Below, piece after piece: positions 32,063 to 41,771 of a stretch of 64,000 bases of DNA. The notes under the pieces are model-generated. The model ran no database searches. It was not told the DNA's origin and saw only the letters and a list, made by a program, of their open reading frames with translations. Location: the NCBI GenBank assembly GCA_012719135.1, contig JAAYAW010000046.1, forward strand, positions 17,585-81,584. The letters run 5' to 3'. A program made the position numbers and the translations under genes. How positions within the stretch are numbered: the first letter of the stretch is position 1; every line of letters starts with the position of its first letter. This DNA is from Chloroflexota bacterium (lineage in GTDB: Bacteria; Chloroflexota; Anaerolineae; UBA1429).

Positions 32063-33931
32063 ATGAAACCAGCCTGGTCAAGAAATGCGTTTGTGTACCT
32101 GCTGATACTCGTAGCCAGCGTAGCGCTGTTCTATTCCTTCGCGGGGCAGACCGCCGAATCTACAGAAATCGATCTCGCGCAGGTCGCCCGGCTGGTCAAG
32201 CAGGGGAGCGTCGAGGAACTGGCGGTAGATGCAGAGGGCGCGCTGATTCTCTCGGTACGAGAAGGCTCGCAGACCGCGGTCTATACATCGCGCCTGGAAA
32301 CCGGCGTGGGCCTGGCGGAAACGCTGCTCGGCCTCGGCGTCAGCCCGGAACAACTGGGCTCCGTCGGAGCGGTGGCCGCGTTGGCCCCCAGCACCTGGGA
32401 GACCTGGGGCATCCTCCTGATCCAGGGGATCCCGCTGATTCTCATGTTCGTCTTCCTGATCTTTATGATGCGCCAGGCGCAATCGGGCAACAACCAGGCG
32501 CTCTCGTTCAGCAAGAGCCGTGCGCGCATGGTCAGCGCCGATCGCCCGTCCGTCACCTTTGAGGACGTCGCCGGCGTGGACGAGGCCAAGCAGGAGCTTC
32601 AGGAGATCGTAGAGTTTCTGCGCGATCCCGCTCGCTTCACATCGCTGGGGGCGCGTATCCCCAAGGGTGTCCTGCTGGTGGGGCAACCGGGCACCGGCAA
32701 GACGCTCATGGCCAGAGCGGTCGCAGGGGAGGCAGGAGTGCCCTTCTTCTCCATCAGCGGCTCAGAGTTCGTCGAGATGTTCGTGGGCGTCGGCGCCAGC
32801 CGCGTCCGTGACCTGTTCGACCAGGCCAAGCGCAACAGTCCCTGCATCATTTTCGTCGACGAGATCGACGCGGTGGGTCGGCAGCGCGGAGCGGGCCTGG
32901 GTGGCAGCCATGACGAACGCGAGCAAACCCTGAACCAGATCCTCGTGGAGATGGACGGGTTTGACACCGATACCAAGATCATCATCCTGGCGGCCACCAA
33001 CCGGCCGGACATTCTCGACCCCGCGCTGCTGCGCCCTGGGCGCTTTGACCGCCGCGTGGTGATCGACCGTCCGGACCGTCGCGGCCGCGAGGACATCCTG
33101 AAGGTTCATGCGCGAGGCAAGCCGCTGGCACCCGATGTGGATCTGTCTACGCTGGCCAAGCAGACCCCTGGCTTTACCGGGGCTGACCTGGAGAACCTGG
33201 TGAACGAGGCGGCGATTCTGGCCGCACGCAGCAACCTGACAGCCATCACGATGACAGAGTTGCAGGAGGCCGTGGAGCGTGTGATCGCCGGGCCGGAGCG
33301 CCGCAGCAGGCTGATCACGGTTGATGAGAAGCGCCTCATCGCCTACCACGAGGCCGGCCATGCGATCGTACAATCCAAGATCGAACACACCGATCCGGTG
33401 CACAAGATCACGATCATTGGCCGCGGTGGCATGGGCGGCTACACCATGACGCTGCCCGAGGATGACCGCACGCTGTACAGCAAGGCCCGTTTCGAATCGG
33501 AGATGGCCGGGTTGCTCGGTGGCCGCGCGGCTGAGGAACTGGTCTTTGGCGACGTCACCACCGGCGCCAAGAACGACATCAAGCGGGTCACGGACATTGC
33601 CCGATCGATGATCACGGAATATGCCATGACCGATACCCTTGGGCAGCGTAGCTTTGGCCAGAAGGAAGAGTTGATCTTTTTGGGACGCGAGATATCCGAG
33701 CAACGCGATTACGGTGAAGAGATCGCGACGGCTATCGACCGGGAGATCAAGCAACTCGTCGACCGCGCCTATGAGCGAGCCAGGCAAGTCCTCAGGGAGA
33801 ACCGCCATACGCTGGATCGGGTAGCCCTGAGCCTGATTGAAGAGGAGACGCTCGATGCCGAGCAGTTCCGCGCGCTCCTGGAGGAGACCTCCTCAATAGA
33901 GCGCACGGAGGCCGAGCCAGTTCCGGCCTGA
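32063..33931 (+). CDS. ftsH: ATP-dependent zinc metalloprotease FtsH
   Basis: A 622-residue membrane-bound AAA protease that degrades membrane and short-lived cytoplasmic proteins. Membrane segments are at about residues 10-27 and 113-135, flanking a short external domain. The AAA module has Walker [10 protein letters not shown], Walker [12 protein letters not shown], and the second region of homology with [13 protein letters not shown]. The zinc site HEAGH is near residue 430 and the third ligand Asp near 505. Length and order are normal for the family. It starts 77 bases after the tRNA terminator. Confidence 0.97.
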   Translation: MKPAWSRNAFVYLLILVASVALFYSFAGQTAESTEIDLAQVARLVKQGSVEELAVDAEGALILSVREGSQTAVYTSRLETGVGLAETLLGLGVSPEQLGSVGAVAALAPSTWETWGILLIQGIPLILMFVFLIFMMRQAQSGNNQALSFSKSRARMVSADRPSVTFEDVAGVDEAKQELQEIVEFLRDPARFTSLGARIPKGVLLVGQPGTGKTLMARAVAGEAGVPFFSISGSEFVEMFVGVGASRVRDLFDQAKRNSPCIIFVDEIDAVGRQRGAGLGGSHDEREQTLNQILVEMDGFDTDTKIIILAATNRPDILDPALLRPGRFDRRVVIDRPDRRGREDILKVHARGKPLAPDVDLSTLAKQTPGFTGADLENLVNEAAILAARSNLTAITMTELQEAVERVIAGPERRSRLITVDEKRLIAYHEAGHAIVQSKIEHTDPVHKITIIGRGGMGGYTMTLPEDDRTLYSKARFESEMAGLLGGRAAEELVFGDVTTGAKNDIKRVTDIARSMITEYAMTDTLGQRSFGQKEELIFLGREISEQRDYGEEIATAIDREIKQLVDRAYERARQVLRENRHTLDRVALSLIEEETLDAEQFRALLEETSSIERTEAEPVPA

Positions 33932-33956
33932 CCTCGCCCCCGACATGGATCGCTAT

Positions 33957-33982
33957 GGAGCCGAGTCTTCGGACTCGGCTCC
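33957..33982 (+). terminator. UUCG-tetraloop hairpin after ftsH
   Basis: GGAGCCGAGTC-TTCG-GACTCGGCTCC gives 11 perfect pairs closed by a C(UUCG)G tetraloop. It is 25 bases after the ftsH stop and 22 bases before the thioesterase ATG, without a T run. It may end part of the transcripts or protect the ftsH mRNA 3' end. Confidence 0.5.
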
Positions 33983-34004
33983 CCTCATCTATACAGGAGA
34001 ACAT

Positions 34005-34430
34005 ATGATTACAGAGAATCCTATTCAAGCCGGCTTGAGCAGCGAACTGACACTTTTGGTAGCCCCTGAGCATCTGGCCAGCCGATGGGGTAGCGGCAGC
34101 CCCGAGGTCCTTGCCACCCCACAGATGATCGGCCTCATGGAGCAGGCGGCCGTCCGCGCCGTGGATCGCCTTTTGCCGGCCGGGCAGTGCACTGTGGGAT
34201 CCCGGATCGACGTGCGGCATGTTGCCGCCACACCGCTCGGACATCATGTCACAGCCCGAGCCACGCTGGAAAAGGTCGAGGGCCGTCTGCTGACGTTTCG
34301 CGTGACGGCCGAGGACTCGGCTGGAGTGGTCGGCGAAGGGGTGCACGAACGCACCATCATCGACATGGCCCGGTTCATCGCACGCACCGCTGCCCGGGCC
34401 GCGTCCACCAACGGGACCAGAGCCGGCTAG
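34005..34430 (+). CDS. Hotdog-fold thioesterase (fluoroacetyl-CoA-thioesterase-like)
   Basis: A 141-residue single-domain hotdog protein. It has the FlK-like pattern: GLSSELTLLVAPEHLASRWGSG near the N-terminus, LATPQMIGLMEQAAVRAVDRLL with the catalytic Thr/Glu helix, and TPLGHHVTARATLEKVEGRLLTF with the His. The family hydrolyses short acyl-CoA esters; in most bacteria the substrate is not known. CAGGAGA precedes ATG 34005. It lies between ftsH and a ribokinase gene without obvious link to either. Confidence 0.8.
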   Translation: MITENPIQAGLSSELTLLVAPEHLASRWGSGSPEVLATPQMIGLMEQAAVRAVDRLLPAGQCTVGSRIDVRHVAATPLGHHVTARATLEKVEGRLLTFRVTAEDSAGVVGEGVHERTIIDMARFIARTAARAASTNGTRAG

Positions 34431-34511
34431 GCCCCTGCCCAAAGAGGATTGACTCCTCTCTCTTCACCACCTAGAATCGCGTTGGTTCAAGTCGTCAAGG
34501 AGGCAGCGACG

Positions 34512-35435
34512 TTGGGCGACGTTGTGGTGTTGGGCAGCCTGAACATGGATCTCATCGTGCGCACGGAGCGGATCCCCCGGCCCGGGGAGACCGTTCACGG
34601 GCACGGCTTTGATATGGTCCCAGGTGGCAAAGGGGCGAACCAGGCCGCCGCGGCCGCGCGCTTGGGGGCTCACGTCACCATGCTTGGCCGAGTCGGCCAT
34701 GACCGCTTCGGACAGGCGCTCCTGGATAACATGCTCATGCAGGGGGTCGAGGCCGGTCACATCGTCCAGGACAGGCGTGAGCCGACCGGGATCGCGTTGA
34801 TCCAGGTTCAGGAAGATGGGGAGAACTCCATCGTCGTAGCGCCGGGGGCGAATGCCAGGGTCAGCCAGGCGGACGTGGAACAGGCCACACCCCTGATCTG
34901 GGGCGCCAGCTTTCTGGTATGCCAGTTTGAGATTCCCCTGGATGTCGTGCGCCATGGCATCCAGGTCGCGGCCTCCAAAGGCGTACCGGTGGTGCTCAAC
35001 CCGGCGCCAGCCTATCCCGTAGACACAGAGTTCCTCGAGGGTGTGTACTGCCTCGTCGTGAACGAAACCGAAGCCACGAGCCTCAGCGAAATCAACGTGA
35101 TCGATCTGGACAGCGCGCGGACCGCGGCCATTGAGCTTCAGGCCGTTGGGGTACCCGTCGTGATCGTGACCCTGGGAGAGCAGGGGGCGCTCCTGGTAGG
35201 GGAAGGAAAGCCACTACACATCCCGGCGCGTCGCGTCCATGCGGTGGACACTACTGCCGCCGGAGATGCCTTTATCGGCGGCCTCGTAGCCTCGCTGGAC
35301 CGCGGGATGGATCTTGTGGACGCCGTGGACTATGCGACCTGTGCGGGCACGCTGGCCACCACCATCCTGGGCGCGCAGACCTCGCTTCCCGATAAGGCCG
35401 CCGTGGACGCCTTCTACCGGGAGGCCCGGACCTGA
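34512..35435 (+). CDS. rbsK: Ribokinase
   Basis: A 307-residue PfkB-family kinase. Substrate-binding MVPGGKGANQAAAAARLGA and the anion-hole motif DTTAAGDAFIGGLVASL with the catalytic Asp are those of ribokinase; the NPAPAYP and VTLGEQGALL segments agree. It phosphorylates ribose at O5. I place the start at TTG 34512, eight bases after AAGGAGG, as no ATG fits; the first residues GDVVVLGSLNMDLIV then match the family. No ribose transporter or isomerase gene adjoins it. Confidence 0.88.
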   Translation: MGDVVVLGSLNMDLIVRTERIPRPGETVHGHGFDMVPGGKGANQAAAAARLGAHVTMLGRVGHDRFGQALLDNMLMQGVEAGHIVQDRREPTGIALIQVQEDGENSIVVAPGANARVSQADVEQATPLIWGASFLVCQFEIPLDVVRHGIQVAASKGVPVVLNPAPAYPVDTEFLEGVYCLVVNETEATSLSEINVIDLDSARTAAIELQAVGVPVVIVTLGEQGALLVGEGKPLHIPARRVHAVDTTAAGDAFIGGLVASLDRGMDLVDAVDYATCAGTLATTILGAQTSLPDKAAVDAFYREART

Positions 35436-35443
35436 ACACGCGC

Positions 35444-36472
35444 TTGGGCGTCCCGGGCACGGTCGGCATCATCGCCAACCCGGCTTCCGGACGGGACATT
35501 CGCAGGCTGGTGGCGGGAGCGACCACCGTCAGCGATCACGACAAAGTCACCATGCTGCGGCGGCTGTTGCAGGGGCTATCCGTGGCGGGCGTCGAGAGAC
35601 TGCTGGTGATGCCTGACCAACACGGTCTGGCGCGCCAGGCGCTGGACACACTGGCCGGCGAGGGACATCCGGTACCACCCGTAGAGTGGCTCGGGATGAC
35701 CTGCGATGGCTCTGCTGGCGATTCGACCCGAGCCGGCGCGCTCCTGCGGGAGGCACAGGCGGGCTGCGTGCTCATCCTTGGGGGAGATGGCACAGCGCGA
35801 GCCGTGGCGCGCAGTGCTGGGGAAACGCCTCTGCTGCCGCTCTCTACCGGAACCAACAACGTCCTGCCGAGCTTTACCGAAGCCACCGTCGCAGGCCTGG
35901 CGGCCGGTGCGGTGGCCCGCCGCCAGGTGTGCCTTCAACGGACGGCCCTGAGGCACAAGTGGCTGGAAGTGCTCACGCCAGGCCGGCTGCCCGATCTGGC
36001 CCTGGTGGATCTGGCCCTTCTGAGAGGACGCTTTGCCGGCTCCAAAGCGGTGTGGGAAGCTGAGGAGCTGCGTGAACTGGTAGTGACCCGAGCGGATCCC
36101 GCCACCATCGGGCTCTCCGCAATCGCGGGGGTTCTGAGACCTGTGGCGCCCGAAGATTCCTTCGGCCTGGCTGTCACTCTGGATGCAACGTCGCCCCGGC
36201 GCGTGCTCGCGCCCTTCGGCCCGGGGTTGCCGCTGGTGGTGGGCATCGCGGCGGTGCGGGAGATCCGAGTCGGCGAGACTGTGCGACTGATGGCGCAGGT
36301 GCCCTCCATGGTGGCCCTGGATGGCGAACGCGAGTTTGGCATCGCGGAGGGACAGGTCGTGGAGGTACGCCTACGTTCCGACGGCCCCTGGATCGTCGAC
36401 AGCTCGCACGTGCTGCGGGAGATGGTGCGGCTGGGCCTTTTGGAGCGCCCCTGGCCCTCACGGGGAGGATAG
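35444..36472 (+). CDS. NAD-kinase-fold protein, AcoX-like
   Basis: A 342-residue protein with the ATP-NAD-kinase fold. GIIANPASGRD and LILGGDGTARAVARS are the diphosphate-binding Asp/Gly motifs, LSTGTNNVLPSF is the second nucleotide motif. It is most like AcoX, a protein of unknown activity encoded with acetoin dehydrogenase, and the next gene is lipoamide dehydrogenase, as in aco operons. The TTG at 35444 has no ribosome-binding site at a good distance; a CTG at 35432, overlapping the ribokinase stop and seven bases after GGGAGG, may be the true start. Confidence 0.75.
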   Translation: MGVPGTVGIIANPASGRDIRRLVAGATTVSDHDKVTMLRRLLQGLSVAGVERLLVMPDQHGLARQALDTLAGEGHPVPPVEWLGMTCDGSAGDSTRAGALLREAQAGCVLILGGDGTARAVARSAGETPLLPLSTGTNNVLPSFTEATVAGLAAGAVARRQVCLQRTALRHKWLEVLTPGRLPDLALVDLALLRGRFAGSKAVWEAEELRELVVTRADPATIGLSAIAGVLRPVAPEDSFGLAVTLDATSPRRVLAPFGPGLPLVVGIAAVREIRVGETVRLMAQVPSMVALDGEREFGIAEGQVVEVRLRSDGPWIVDSSHVLREMVRLGLLERPWPSRGG

Positions 36473-36474
36473 CA

Positions 36475-37893
36475 ATGAAGCAGGCAAACATCGCGATCGT
36501 GGGTACCGGTCCTGGCGGTTATGTCGCAGCGCTGCGTGCGGCCCAGCTCGGCGCGACGGTGGTATGCGTGGAGCGGGAGCGTATCGGCGGCGTCTGTCTC
36601 AATGAAGGATGCATCCCCACCAAAGCGTTGCTGCGCAGCGCCGAGGTGCTGGAGCTTGCCCGGCGCGCCGGCGAATATGGCATCCACGTCAGCGACGTAT
36701 CCGTGGATTGGGCAGCCGTGCAGGCTCGCAAGGAGGAGATCCGCAGCAAGCTCACGCGCTCGGTGCGCACGCTGCTCAAGGGCGCCGGCGTCACCGTGCT
36801 GGAGGGCCATGCCAGGCTCGCTCGGGCCGACACGCTCCGAGTGACGTCCTCCGAGGGCGAGGAGAGCATCGTTGCCGATAGCATCATCCTCGCAACGGGC
36901 TCGCGTCACCTGGATGTGCCCATCCCCGGGCTGAGCGAACCGGGTATCCTGACATCCAGAAGCATACTGGAGATTGAACACCTGCCGGCCAGCCTGTGTG
37001 TCGTCGGCAGCGGCGCCATCGGCGCCGAGTTTGCAAGCCTCATGAACGCCATGGGCGTAGAGGTAACCCTGGTGGAGATGCTGCCTCGTATCGCGCCGCT
37101 GATGGATGAAACGATCAGTGACATGCTCGCGCGCAGCCTGCGGCGTAAGGGAATCAAGATCCTCACGGATACGCGGGTCACGCGCGTCGACAGGACCGAG
37201 ACAGGCTACCGAGTGATGCTCTCATCCGAGAAAGACGGCGACTCTGCGGTCGAGGCGGAGGGCGTTCTCTCAGCGATCGGGCGTGCCCCCAACACCGCGG
37301 ACCTTGGCCTGGAGGCCCTAGGCATACAGCCCACCCGTCGCGGGATACCGGTAGATGACCGGATGCGGACGAGCGTGCCCGGCATCTATGCGGTGGGCGA
37401 TTGTGCCGATGGTGGCCCCATGCTGGCTCATGTAGCCACGGCTCAGGGCATTGTGGCCGCAGAGGACGCACTCGGGCACGTGGCCCGCATGGATTATGCG
37501 GCCGTGCCCAGTTGCATCTTTTCTCTGCCGGAAGCGGCCGGCGTGGGGCTCACCGAGGCTCAGGCGCGAGAGGCCGGCCATCAAGTCATCACCGGAGTGT
37601 TCCCGCTGGCTGCCAACGGCAAGGCGTTGGCCTATGGGGATACCGAAGGCTTTATCAAGATCGTCTCCGAAGCGGAACACCACACGGTGCTGGGCATGCA
37701 TGCTCTTGGGGCACACGCCAGCGACCTGATCCTGGAGGGTACGCTGCTCCGGCGCTACGAGTTCACTCTCGAAGAACTGGAGCGCACGGTCCACGCCCAT
37801 CCGACATTGGGAGAGGCTATTCCTGAAGCGGGGCTTGCTGCCCTGGAACGACCCCTGCACATCGCGCTGAGGCGCCGGCGGGAGGATCGCTAG
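36475..37893 (+). CDS. lpdA: Dihydrolipoyl dehydrogenase (E3)
   Basis: A 472-residue FAD-dependent E3 that reoxidises lipoamide of 2-oxoacid or acetoin dehydrogenases. FAD motif VGTGPGGYVAALRAAQLGA, redox disulfide GGVCLNEGCIPTKALL, NAD motif VVGSGAIGAEFASLMNAMG, and the C-terminal HAHPTLGEAIPEA with the catalytic His are all present. It follows the AcoX-like gene by two bases. The matching E1 and E2 genes lie 10 kb away on the opposite strand (46.2-49.7 kb). Confidence 0.94.
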   Translation: MKQANIAIVGTGPGGYVAALRAAQLGATVVCVERERIGGVCLNEGCIPTKALLRSAEVLELARRAGEYGIHVSDVSVDWAAVQARKEEIRSKLTRSVRTLLKGAGVTVLEGHARLARADTLRVTSSEGEESIVADSIILATGSRHLDVPIPGLSEPGILTSRSILEIEHLPASLCVVGSGAIGAEFASLMNAMGVEVTLVEMLPRIAPLMDETISDMLARSLRRKGIKILTDTRVTRVDRTETGYRVMLSSEKDGDSAVEAEGVLSAIGRAPNTADLGLEALGIQPTRRGIPVDDRMRTSVPGIYAVGDCADGGPMLAHVATAQGIVAAEDALGHVARMDYAAVPSCIFSLPEAAGVGLTEAQAREAGHQVITGVFPLAANGKALAYGDTEGFIKIVSEAEHHTVLGMHALGAHASDLILEGTLLRRYEFTLEELERTVHAHPTLGEAIPEAGLAALERPLHIALRRRREDR

Positions 37894-39104
37894 TCGGGCA
37901 GCATCTCGGCGAACTCCTCCATGGTCGTGCGATAGTCTACGCGCAGCCGCCCAATGAAGAAGGGATCCTCCGGCCTCTGCCAGTAGGTCGGGTTCAGCGA
38001 GTATCCGGTTCTATAGCCATAGCCGGGCAGAGCGGCCAGCGAGGCGTCCGTACGCCCGCCGTAAGGAAAACAGAACGCGTCGATGGCTACGCCGAGTTCG
38101 CTCTCCAGAACGGCACGGGAGTCACTCAACTCCCAGGCAAGCTCCTCCAGGGGCACTTCGTGCATGCTGCGGTGGGAATAGCCGTGAGAGCCGATCCAGG
38201 CCCCACCGGCCACAAGCGCTCGTGCCTCGTCCCAGCTGACATAGCCAGAATAGTCCGCAAACTGGGCCACCAGGAACATCACCGGGCGCAGCCCTGTGGC
38301 CTGAATGATCGGCCAGCCATTCTCGTAAAAACTGCGGTTGCCATCGTCCACCGAGATCATCACGGGGCGAGGCGACAAAGGCTCGCCATCCAGCAGGTAG
38401 CCTGCGAGTGCCGCAGAAGAGATGCTGTGCCAGCCTGCCTCCTGCAGATAGGCCATCTGTTGCTGGAACGCCTGAGGCGACACCGTCCAATCCTTCTTGC
38501 CCTCGGTCGCGTCGGGCCCCAGTTCCTCCACGTGATGGTACATCAGGACCGGCAGAGGGGTGCCGCGGCCCCCCGTACTGAACGAGACCGACCAGGCCTG
38601 CGCGAGCGAGCCGCCGTCGGCCGCATAAGCGCCCGGGTCGAGACTCACCTGCCAGGCTTCGTGACCGTCCCACCCACCATCGGGATAGAAGGCCACGCGG
38701 TGCGGCTCCTGCCACTCAAAGCGCCCGGTCACCGTGGGAGAGATAACCAGGGAGGCCTGCAGCGAAGGCAGATCCAGTGCACGGTCAAAGGCGAGCACCA
38801 GCGGTCGCTGCGGCTGGACGGCGCCGTCACCATCGATCGGATAGCTGCCCACCAGACTCAGTGGGGGCGCCGCCGTCGGAGATGGGCTCGCCGTGGGTTG
38901 AGGGGTGTTCGTGCGTTCGAGCGTCGGCACGACGATGGCCACGGGCGCCGCCGTTGCACTCGGGCTGGCTACTGAATCGGGCATCAGCTGAGCGCCCCCC
39001 GCATCGGCTCCAAGACCCTCCGGTGCCGACCCGCCACAACCGGAGGCCAGCAGCAGGAACAGCCCGGCGAGAAGCGCCACACGACCAGCGGATCTAGTTC
39101 TCAA
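37890..39104 (-). CDS. Polysaccharide deacetylase lipoprotein
   Basis: A roughly 404-residue secreted lipoprotein: signal VALLAGLFLLLASGC with lipobox ASGC, a Thr/Pro linker, a beta-rich Ig-like domain (about residues 85-180, YPIDGDGAVQPQRPLVLAFD), then a NodB-type deacetylase domain. The metal Asp lies in MISVDDGNRSFYENG, the two His in SHGYSHRSMHE and the catalytic pocket in FCFPYGG. It probably removes acetyl groups from a cell-wall or exopolysaccharide. TTG 39104 has GAGGG six bases upstream; TTG 39110 is an alternative. It converges on lpdA with a four-base overlap. Confidence 0.82.
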   Translation of the reverse strand: MRTRSAGRVALLAGLFLLLASGCGGSAPEGLGADAGGAQLMPDSVASPSATAAPVAIVVPTLERTNTPQPTASPSPTAAPPLSLVGSYPIDGDGAVQPQRPLVLAFDRALDLPSLQASLVISPTVTGRFEWQEPHRVAFYPDGGWDGHEAWQVSLDPGAYAADGGSLAQAWSVSFSTGGRGTPLPVLMYHHVEELGPDATEGKKDWTVSPQAFQQQMAYLQEAGWHSISSAALAGYLLDGEPLSPRPVMISVDDGNRSFYENGWPIIQATGLRPVMFLVAQFADYSGYVSWDEARALVAGGAWIGSHGYSHRSMHEVPLEELAWELSDSRAVLESELGVAIDAFCFPYGGRTDASLAALPGYGYRTGYSLNPTYWQRPEDPFFIGRLRVDYRTTMEEFAEMLPD

Positions 39105-39861
39105 TGACAACCCTCACACGGTGCGGATTCGGAAAGTTCCCCGTGATATCGACGACCGTCAGTCGCAGCCAGTAGACGCCATTGGGCAGGGCTGCCGAAT
39201 CAAAGGTCATTAGTGTGCCGTTCTCAACGGGGTGCCCTACTGTCTCCCCGATCGAGTTCCATCCGGCAGGGTCTTCGCCCAGTCCGTACTCGATCTTGTA
39301 GAACTGAAAGTTGGGGTGCTGCGCACTGCCGCGGATCGCGACCATCCCGCTCAGCACGGCACTCGCCCCGGGGGACGTAATACAGGTATTCGGATCGGCG
39401 CACGATGAAGGTGGCGGCGTGGGCGTAACCGGCGTGGCCGTCACCGCGGGGGTGAATGTCGGCTCCGCGGTGGGCGTAACAGGCTGCCGGGTCAGCGTAG
39501 GCGGGCCGTCCACGGCCGCAGAAGTGGGGGCCAGCGTCGGCCGCGGCGTTGCCGTCGGCTCATCCTGCGCTGGCGTTGTTGTGGCCTGCACCAACTCGCT
39601 GGTATCGACCGCAGGAAGCACGTAGAACTGCAGCACAAGGACCACAGCAGTCAGTCCGAGGAGAAGCCCCACGTTGGACATGGCGCGTCCCTCGCGGTGT
39701 GCGGCGGCCTCACGCTCTACCGTGAATATCGTGTTGGCGCGCGCCGCCCGCGCCTGAGTGTACCTGTACAGGTTCAGGATGATCCCCAACAGGCAGGCAA
39801 CGTACACCCAGATGACGTAGCGATCGACCAGGTCCAGCATGAAGGCGATAATGTCCAGCAC
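39094..39861 (-). CDS. Two-helix membrane protein with Thr/Pro stalk and beta domain
   Basis: A 255-residue protein. Two hydrophobic segments (about residues 13-31 and 64-83) are separated by a short charged loop; a Thr/Pro/Ala stalk (about 90-150) leads to a C-terminal beta domain with the segments ITSPGASAVLSGMVAIRGSA and LPNGVYWLRLTVVDITGNF, similar to Ig-like modules in surface proteins of Chloroflexota. GTG 39861 is used directly after the purine phosphorylase stop; the 3' end overlaps the deacetylase start. Function unknown; probably a surface or cell-wall protein. Confidence 0.65.
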   Translation of the reverse strand: MLDIIAFMLDLVDRYVIWVYVACLLGIILNLYRYTQARAARANTIFTVEREAAAHREGRAMSNVGLLLGLTAVVLVLQFYVLPAVDTSELVQATTTPAQDEPTATPRPTLAPTSAAVDGPPTLTRQPVTPTAEPTFTPAVTATPVTPTPPPSSCADPNTCITSPGASAVLSGMVAIRGSAQHPNFQFYKIEYGLGEDPAGWNSIGETVGHPVENGTLMTFDSAALPNGVYWLRLTVVDITGNFPNPHRVRVVIEN

Positions 39862-39862
39862 G

Positions 39863-40729
39863 CTAGGCCTCCCGTGTAGCGCCTATTCTCTCCAGCACCC
39901 CGCTGACCAGGCGCGTCAGGCGCGGCACGGCATCCTCTCCCACAGCGAGAACCTGCTTGTGCATTGCATCCGCCGGAGCTGTATCGCCCGCAAAATCCCC
40001 GGGCACGTTGGTGATCAGCGACAATCCCAGTACCCGCATCCCAGAGTGCCGCGCCACCACCACCTCAGGCGCGGTGGACATCCCCACGGCATCCGCACCC
40101 ACGGCCCGCAAAAAGCGGATCTCCGCCTGCGTCTCATAGCTTGGGCCGGCGACCATGGCGTACACGCCCTCGCGCAGGTCTATGCCCTCCGCATGGGCGA
40201 CCATGCGCACCAACTGGACCAGCCTGGGATCATAGGCGGGGGTCATATCCGGGAACCGGACGCCCAGGCGATCATCGTTGGGCCCTCGCAGGGGATTTGC
40301 GCCCGCCAGCCCCGGCAGAAAGATGTGATCCGTGATGATCATCACGTCACCCACCACATAGTCGGGATCGAGCCCGCCGGCCGCGTTGGTCACGATCAGA
40401 ATCTCCGCGCCAAGAGCCCCCATCACGCGGACAGGGAGGGTAATCTCCGCAGCAGAATAGCCCTCGTAAAAGTGCACTCTCCCCTGCATGGCCACGACGG
40501 GAACCCCGCTCAACATGCCAGCCACGAACTGACCCGCGTGTCCCGGCACGGTGGACTGCACAAGATGCGGCACATCCGTATAGGGCACGCGGGCAGCATC
40601 CTGGATACGCTCCGCCAGATGACTGAGGCCCGATCCGAGGATCAGAGCGACCTGGGGAACCAGACCAATGCGCTGTCGCACGGCGGCGGCCGCGCGGGAA
40701 ACAACATCATAGGTTACGTGGGGCTCCAT
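39863..40729 (-). CDS. punA: Purine-nucleoside phosphorylase (trimeric type)
   Basis: A 288-residue trimeric PNP that cleaves inosine/guanosine with phosphate. VALILGSGLSHL is the phosphate-site start, GRVHFYEGYS and VTNAAGGLDPDY are family signatures, YAMVAGPSYETQAEIR holds the base-binding Glu and GADAVGMSTAPEVVVARH the purine-site motif. The ATG at 40729 follows GGGGG by eight bases. It lies between the recombinase gene and two envelope genes in a minus-strand run. Confidence 0.93.
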   Translation of the reverse strand: MEPHVTYDVVSRAAAAVRQRIGLVPQVALILGSGLSHLAERIQDAARVPYTDVPHLVQSTVPGHAGQFVAGMLSGVPVVAMQGRVHFYEGYSAAEITLPVRVMGALGAEILIVTNAAGGLDPDYVVGDVMIITDHIFLPGLAGANPLRGPNDDRLGVRFPDMTPAYDPRLVQLVRMVAHAEGIDLREGVYAMVAGPSYETQAEIRFLRAVGADAVGMSTAPEVVVARHSGMRVLGLSLITNVPGDFAGDTAPADAMHKQVLAVGEDAVPRLTRLVSGVLERIGATREA

Positions 40730-40800
40730 CGGCAATCCCCCTTCGCAGTATGGCCGGACGTAGGGAAAGTCGGGCCGGGCACAGACGATGCCGGGCGACC

Positions 40801-41703
40801 TTAGCGGGCGCGGGGATGCGCCTCGTCGTAGACTTCTCGCAGCTTTTCCTGACTAACCTGCGCATAGACCTGGGTGGTCGAGATGTTGGCGTGCCCCAGC
40901 AACCCCTGCACCTGGCGCACGTCGGCGCCCCCGTTGAGCAGATGAGTCGCAAAGCTGTGCCTCAGAGTATGTGGCGTGACGGCCGCGGTGATGCCCGATT
41001 CTGTAACATATCTCTTGATGATGAGCCAGAGGCCCTGGCGCGTCAACCTGCGGCCCCGATGGTTGACAAAGAGCGCCACCTCGTCGCCCTCCCGGACCAG
41101 TTCGGGGCGCCCCTTCTCCAGATAGCTCTGGAGCGCCTCCGCTGCGCGCCGATAGACGGGAATATCCCGCTCGCGATTGTGGCCGGAACCACTCACGCAC
41201 TGGATGTAGCCGCCCTCCACGTCCACATCGGACACGTTCAGCGCGACCACCTCGCTCACACGCATACCGGTGGCGTACAGCGTCTCCAGGAGGGCGCAAT
41301 CCCGCAGCCCTCGAACCGTCTCGTTGCTCATCGGAGCCTTCAGCAGACGTTCCACTTCCTCCTCGGAGATGGAAGTGGGCAGATACTTGCGTACCTTGGG
41401 GGAATCGAGCTTGTCGCTTGGGTCCCGGTTGAGGGCGCCGCAATCGACCAGATGCCTGAAGTAGGATTTGGCCGCCGCGACTTTGCGAGCCACCGTGGCC
41501 GAGGCGTACTCATGGTCGTTTCGAAGTGAATCAACATACTTGGCGAGATGCTGAGGCGTCACCGCGTCCCAGGAGGAGACCTGCGCTTCGCGTAGATAGT
41601 CGCAGAACTGCGTCAGATCGTTCCGATAGGCGACGATCGTGTTGCTCGAGTAGCCCTTCTCCTCCATCAGCGACGTCAGAAACGCCTCGATCTGCTCGTT
41701 CAT
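40801..41703 (-). CDS. xerD: XerC/XerD-type tyrosine recombinase
   Basis: A 300-residue site-specific recombinase. The N-terminal SAM-like core-binding domain (about 1-90) precedes the catalytic domain with Arg in YATGMRVSEVVALN, HTLRHSFATHLLNGG (His/Arg box), the second His in LLGHANISTTQVYAQV and Tyr in the same motif. Length and motifs fit a chromosomal Xer recombinase that resolves dimers, rather than an integrase of a mobile element; no attachment-site repeats are seen nearby. GAGGAG lies before ATG 41703. Confidence 0.88.
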   Translation of the reverse strand: MNEQIEAFLTSLMEEKGYSSNTIVAYRNDLTQFCDYLREAQVSSWDAVTPQHLAKYVDSLRNDHEYASATVARKVAAAKSYFRHLVDCGALNRDPSDKLDSPKVRKYLPTSISEEEVERLLKAPMSNETVRGLRDCALLETLYATGMRVSEVVALNVSDVDVEGGYIQCVSGSGHNRERDIPVYRRAAEALQSYLEKGRPELVREGDEVALFVNHRGRRLTRQGLWLIIKRYVTESGITAAVTPHTLRHSFATHLLNGGADVRQVQGLLGHANISTTQVYAQVSQEKLREVYDEAHPRAR

Positions 41704-41743
41704 GCTGATTCTCCTCGTGCTCTTTCAGCTCACATGCCGGGCT

Positions 41744-41771
41744 ATTGTAACATCACTTTGCATAAAGGCAA
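41744..41771 (-). promoter_or_regulatory. Promoter of the xerD-pnp operon
   Basis: On the minus strand: TTGCCT (41766-41771), 16-base spacer, TACAAT (41744-41749), about 45 bases before the recombinase ATG. Confidence 0.5.

Noticed and set aside
40801..41703. Integrase of a mobile element
   Set aside because: The protein looks like a chromosomal Xer recombinase; there are no flanking repeats, attachment-site copies or phage genes, and the tRNA gene is 9 kb away.
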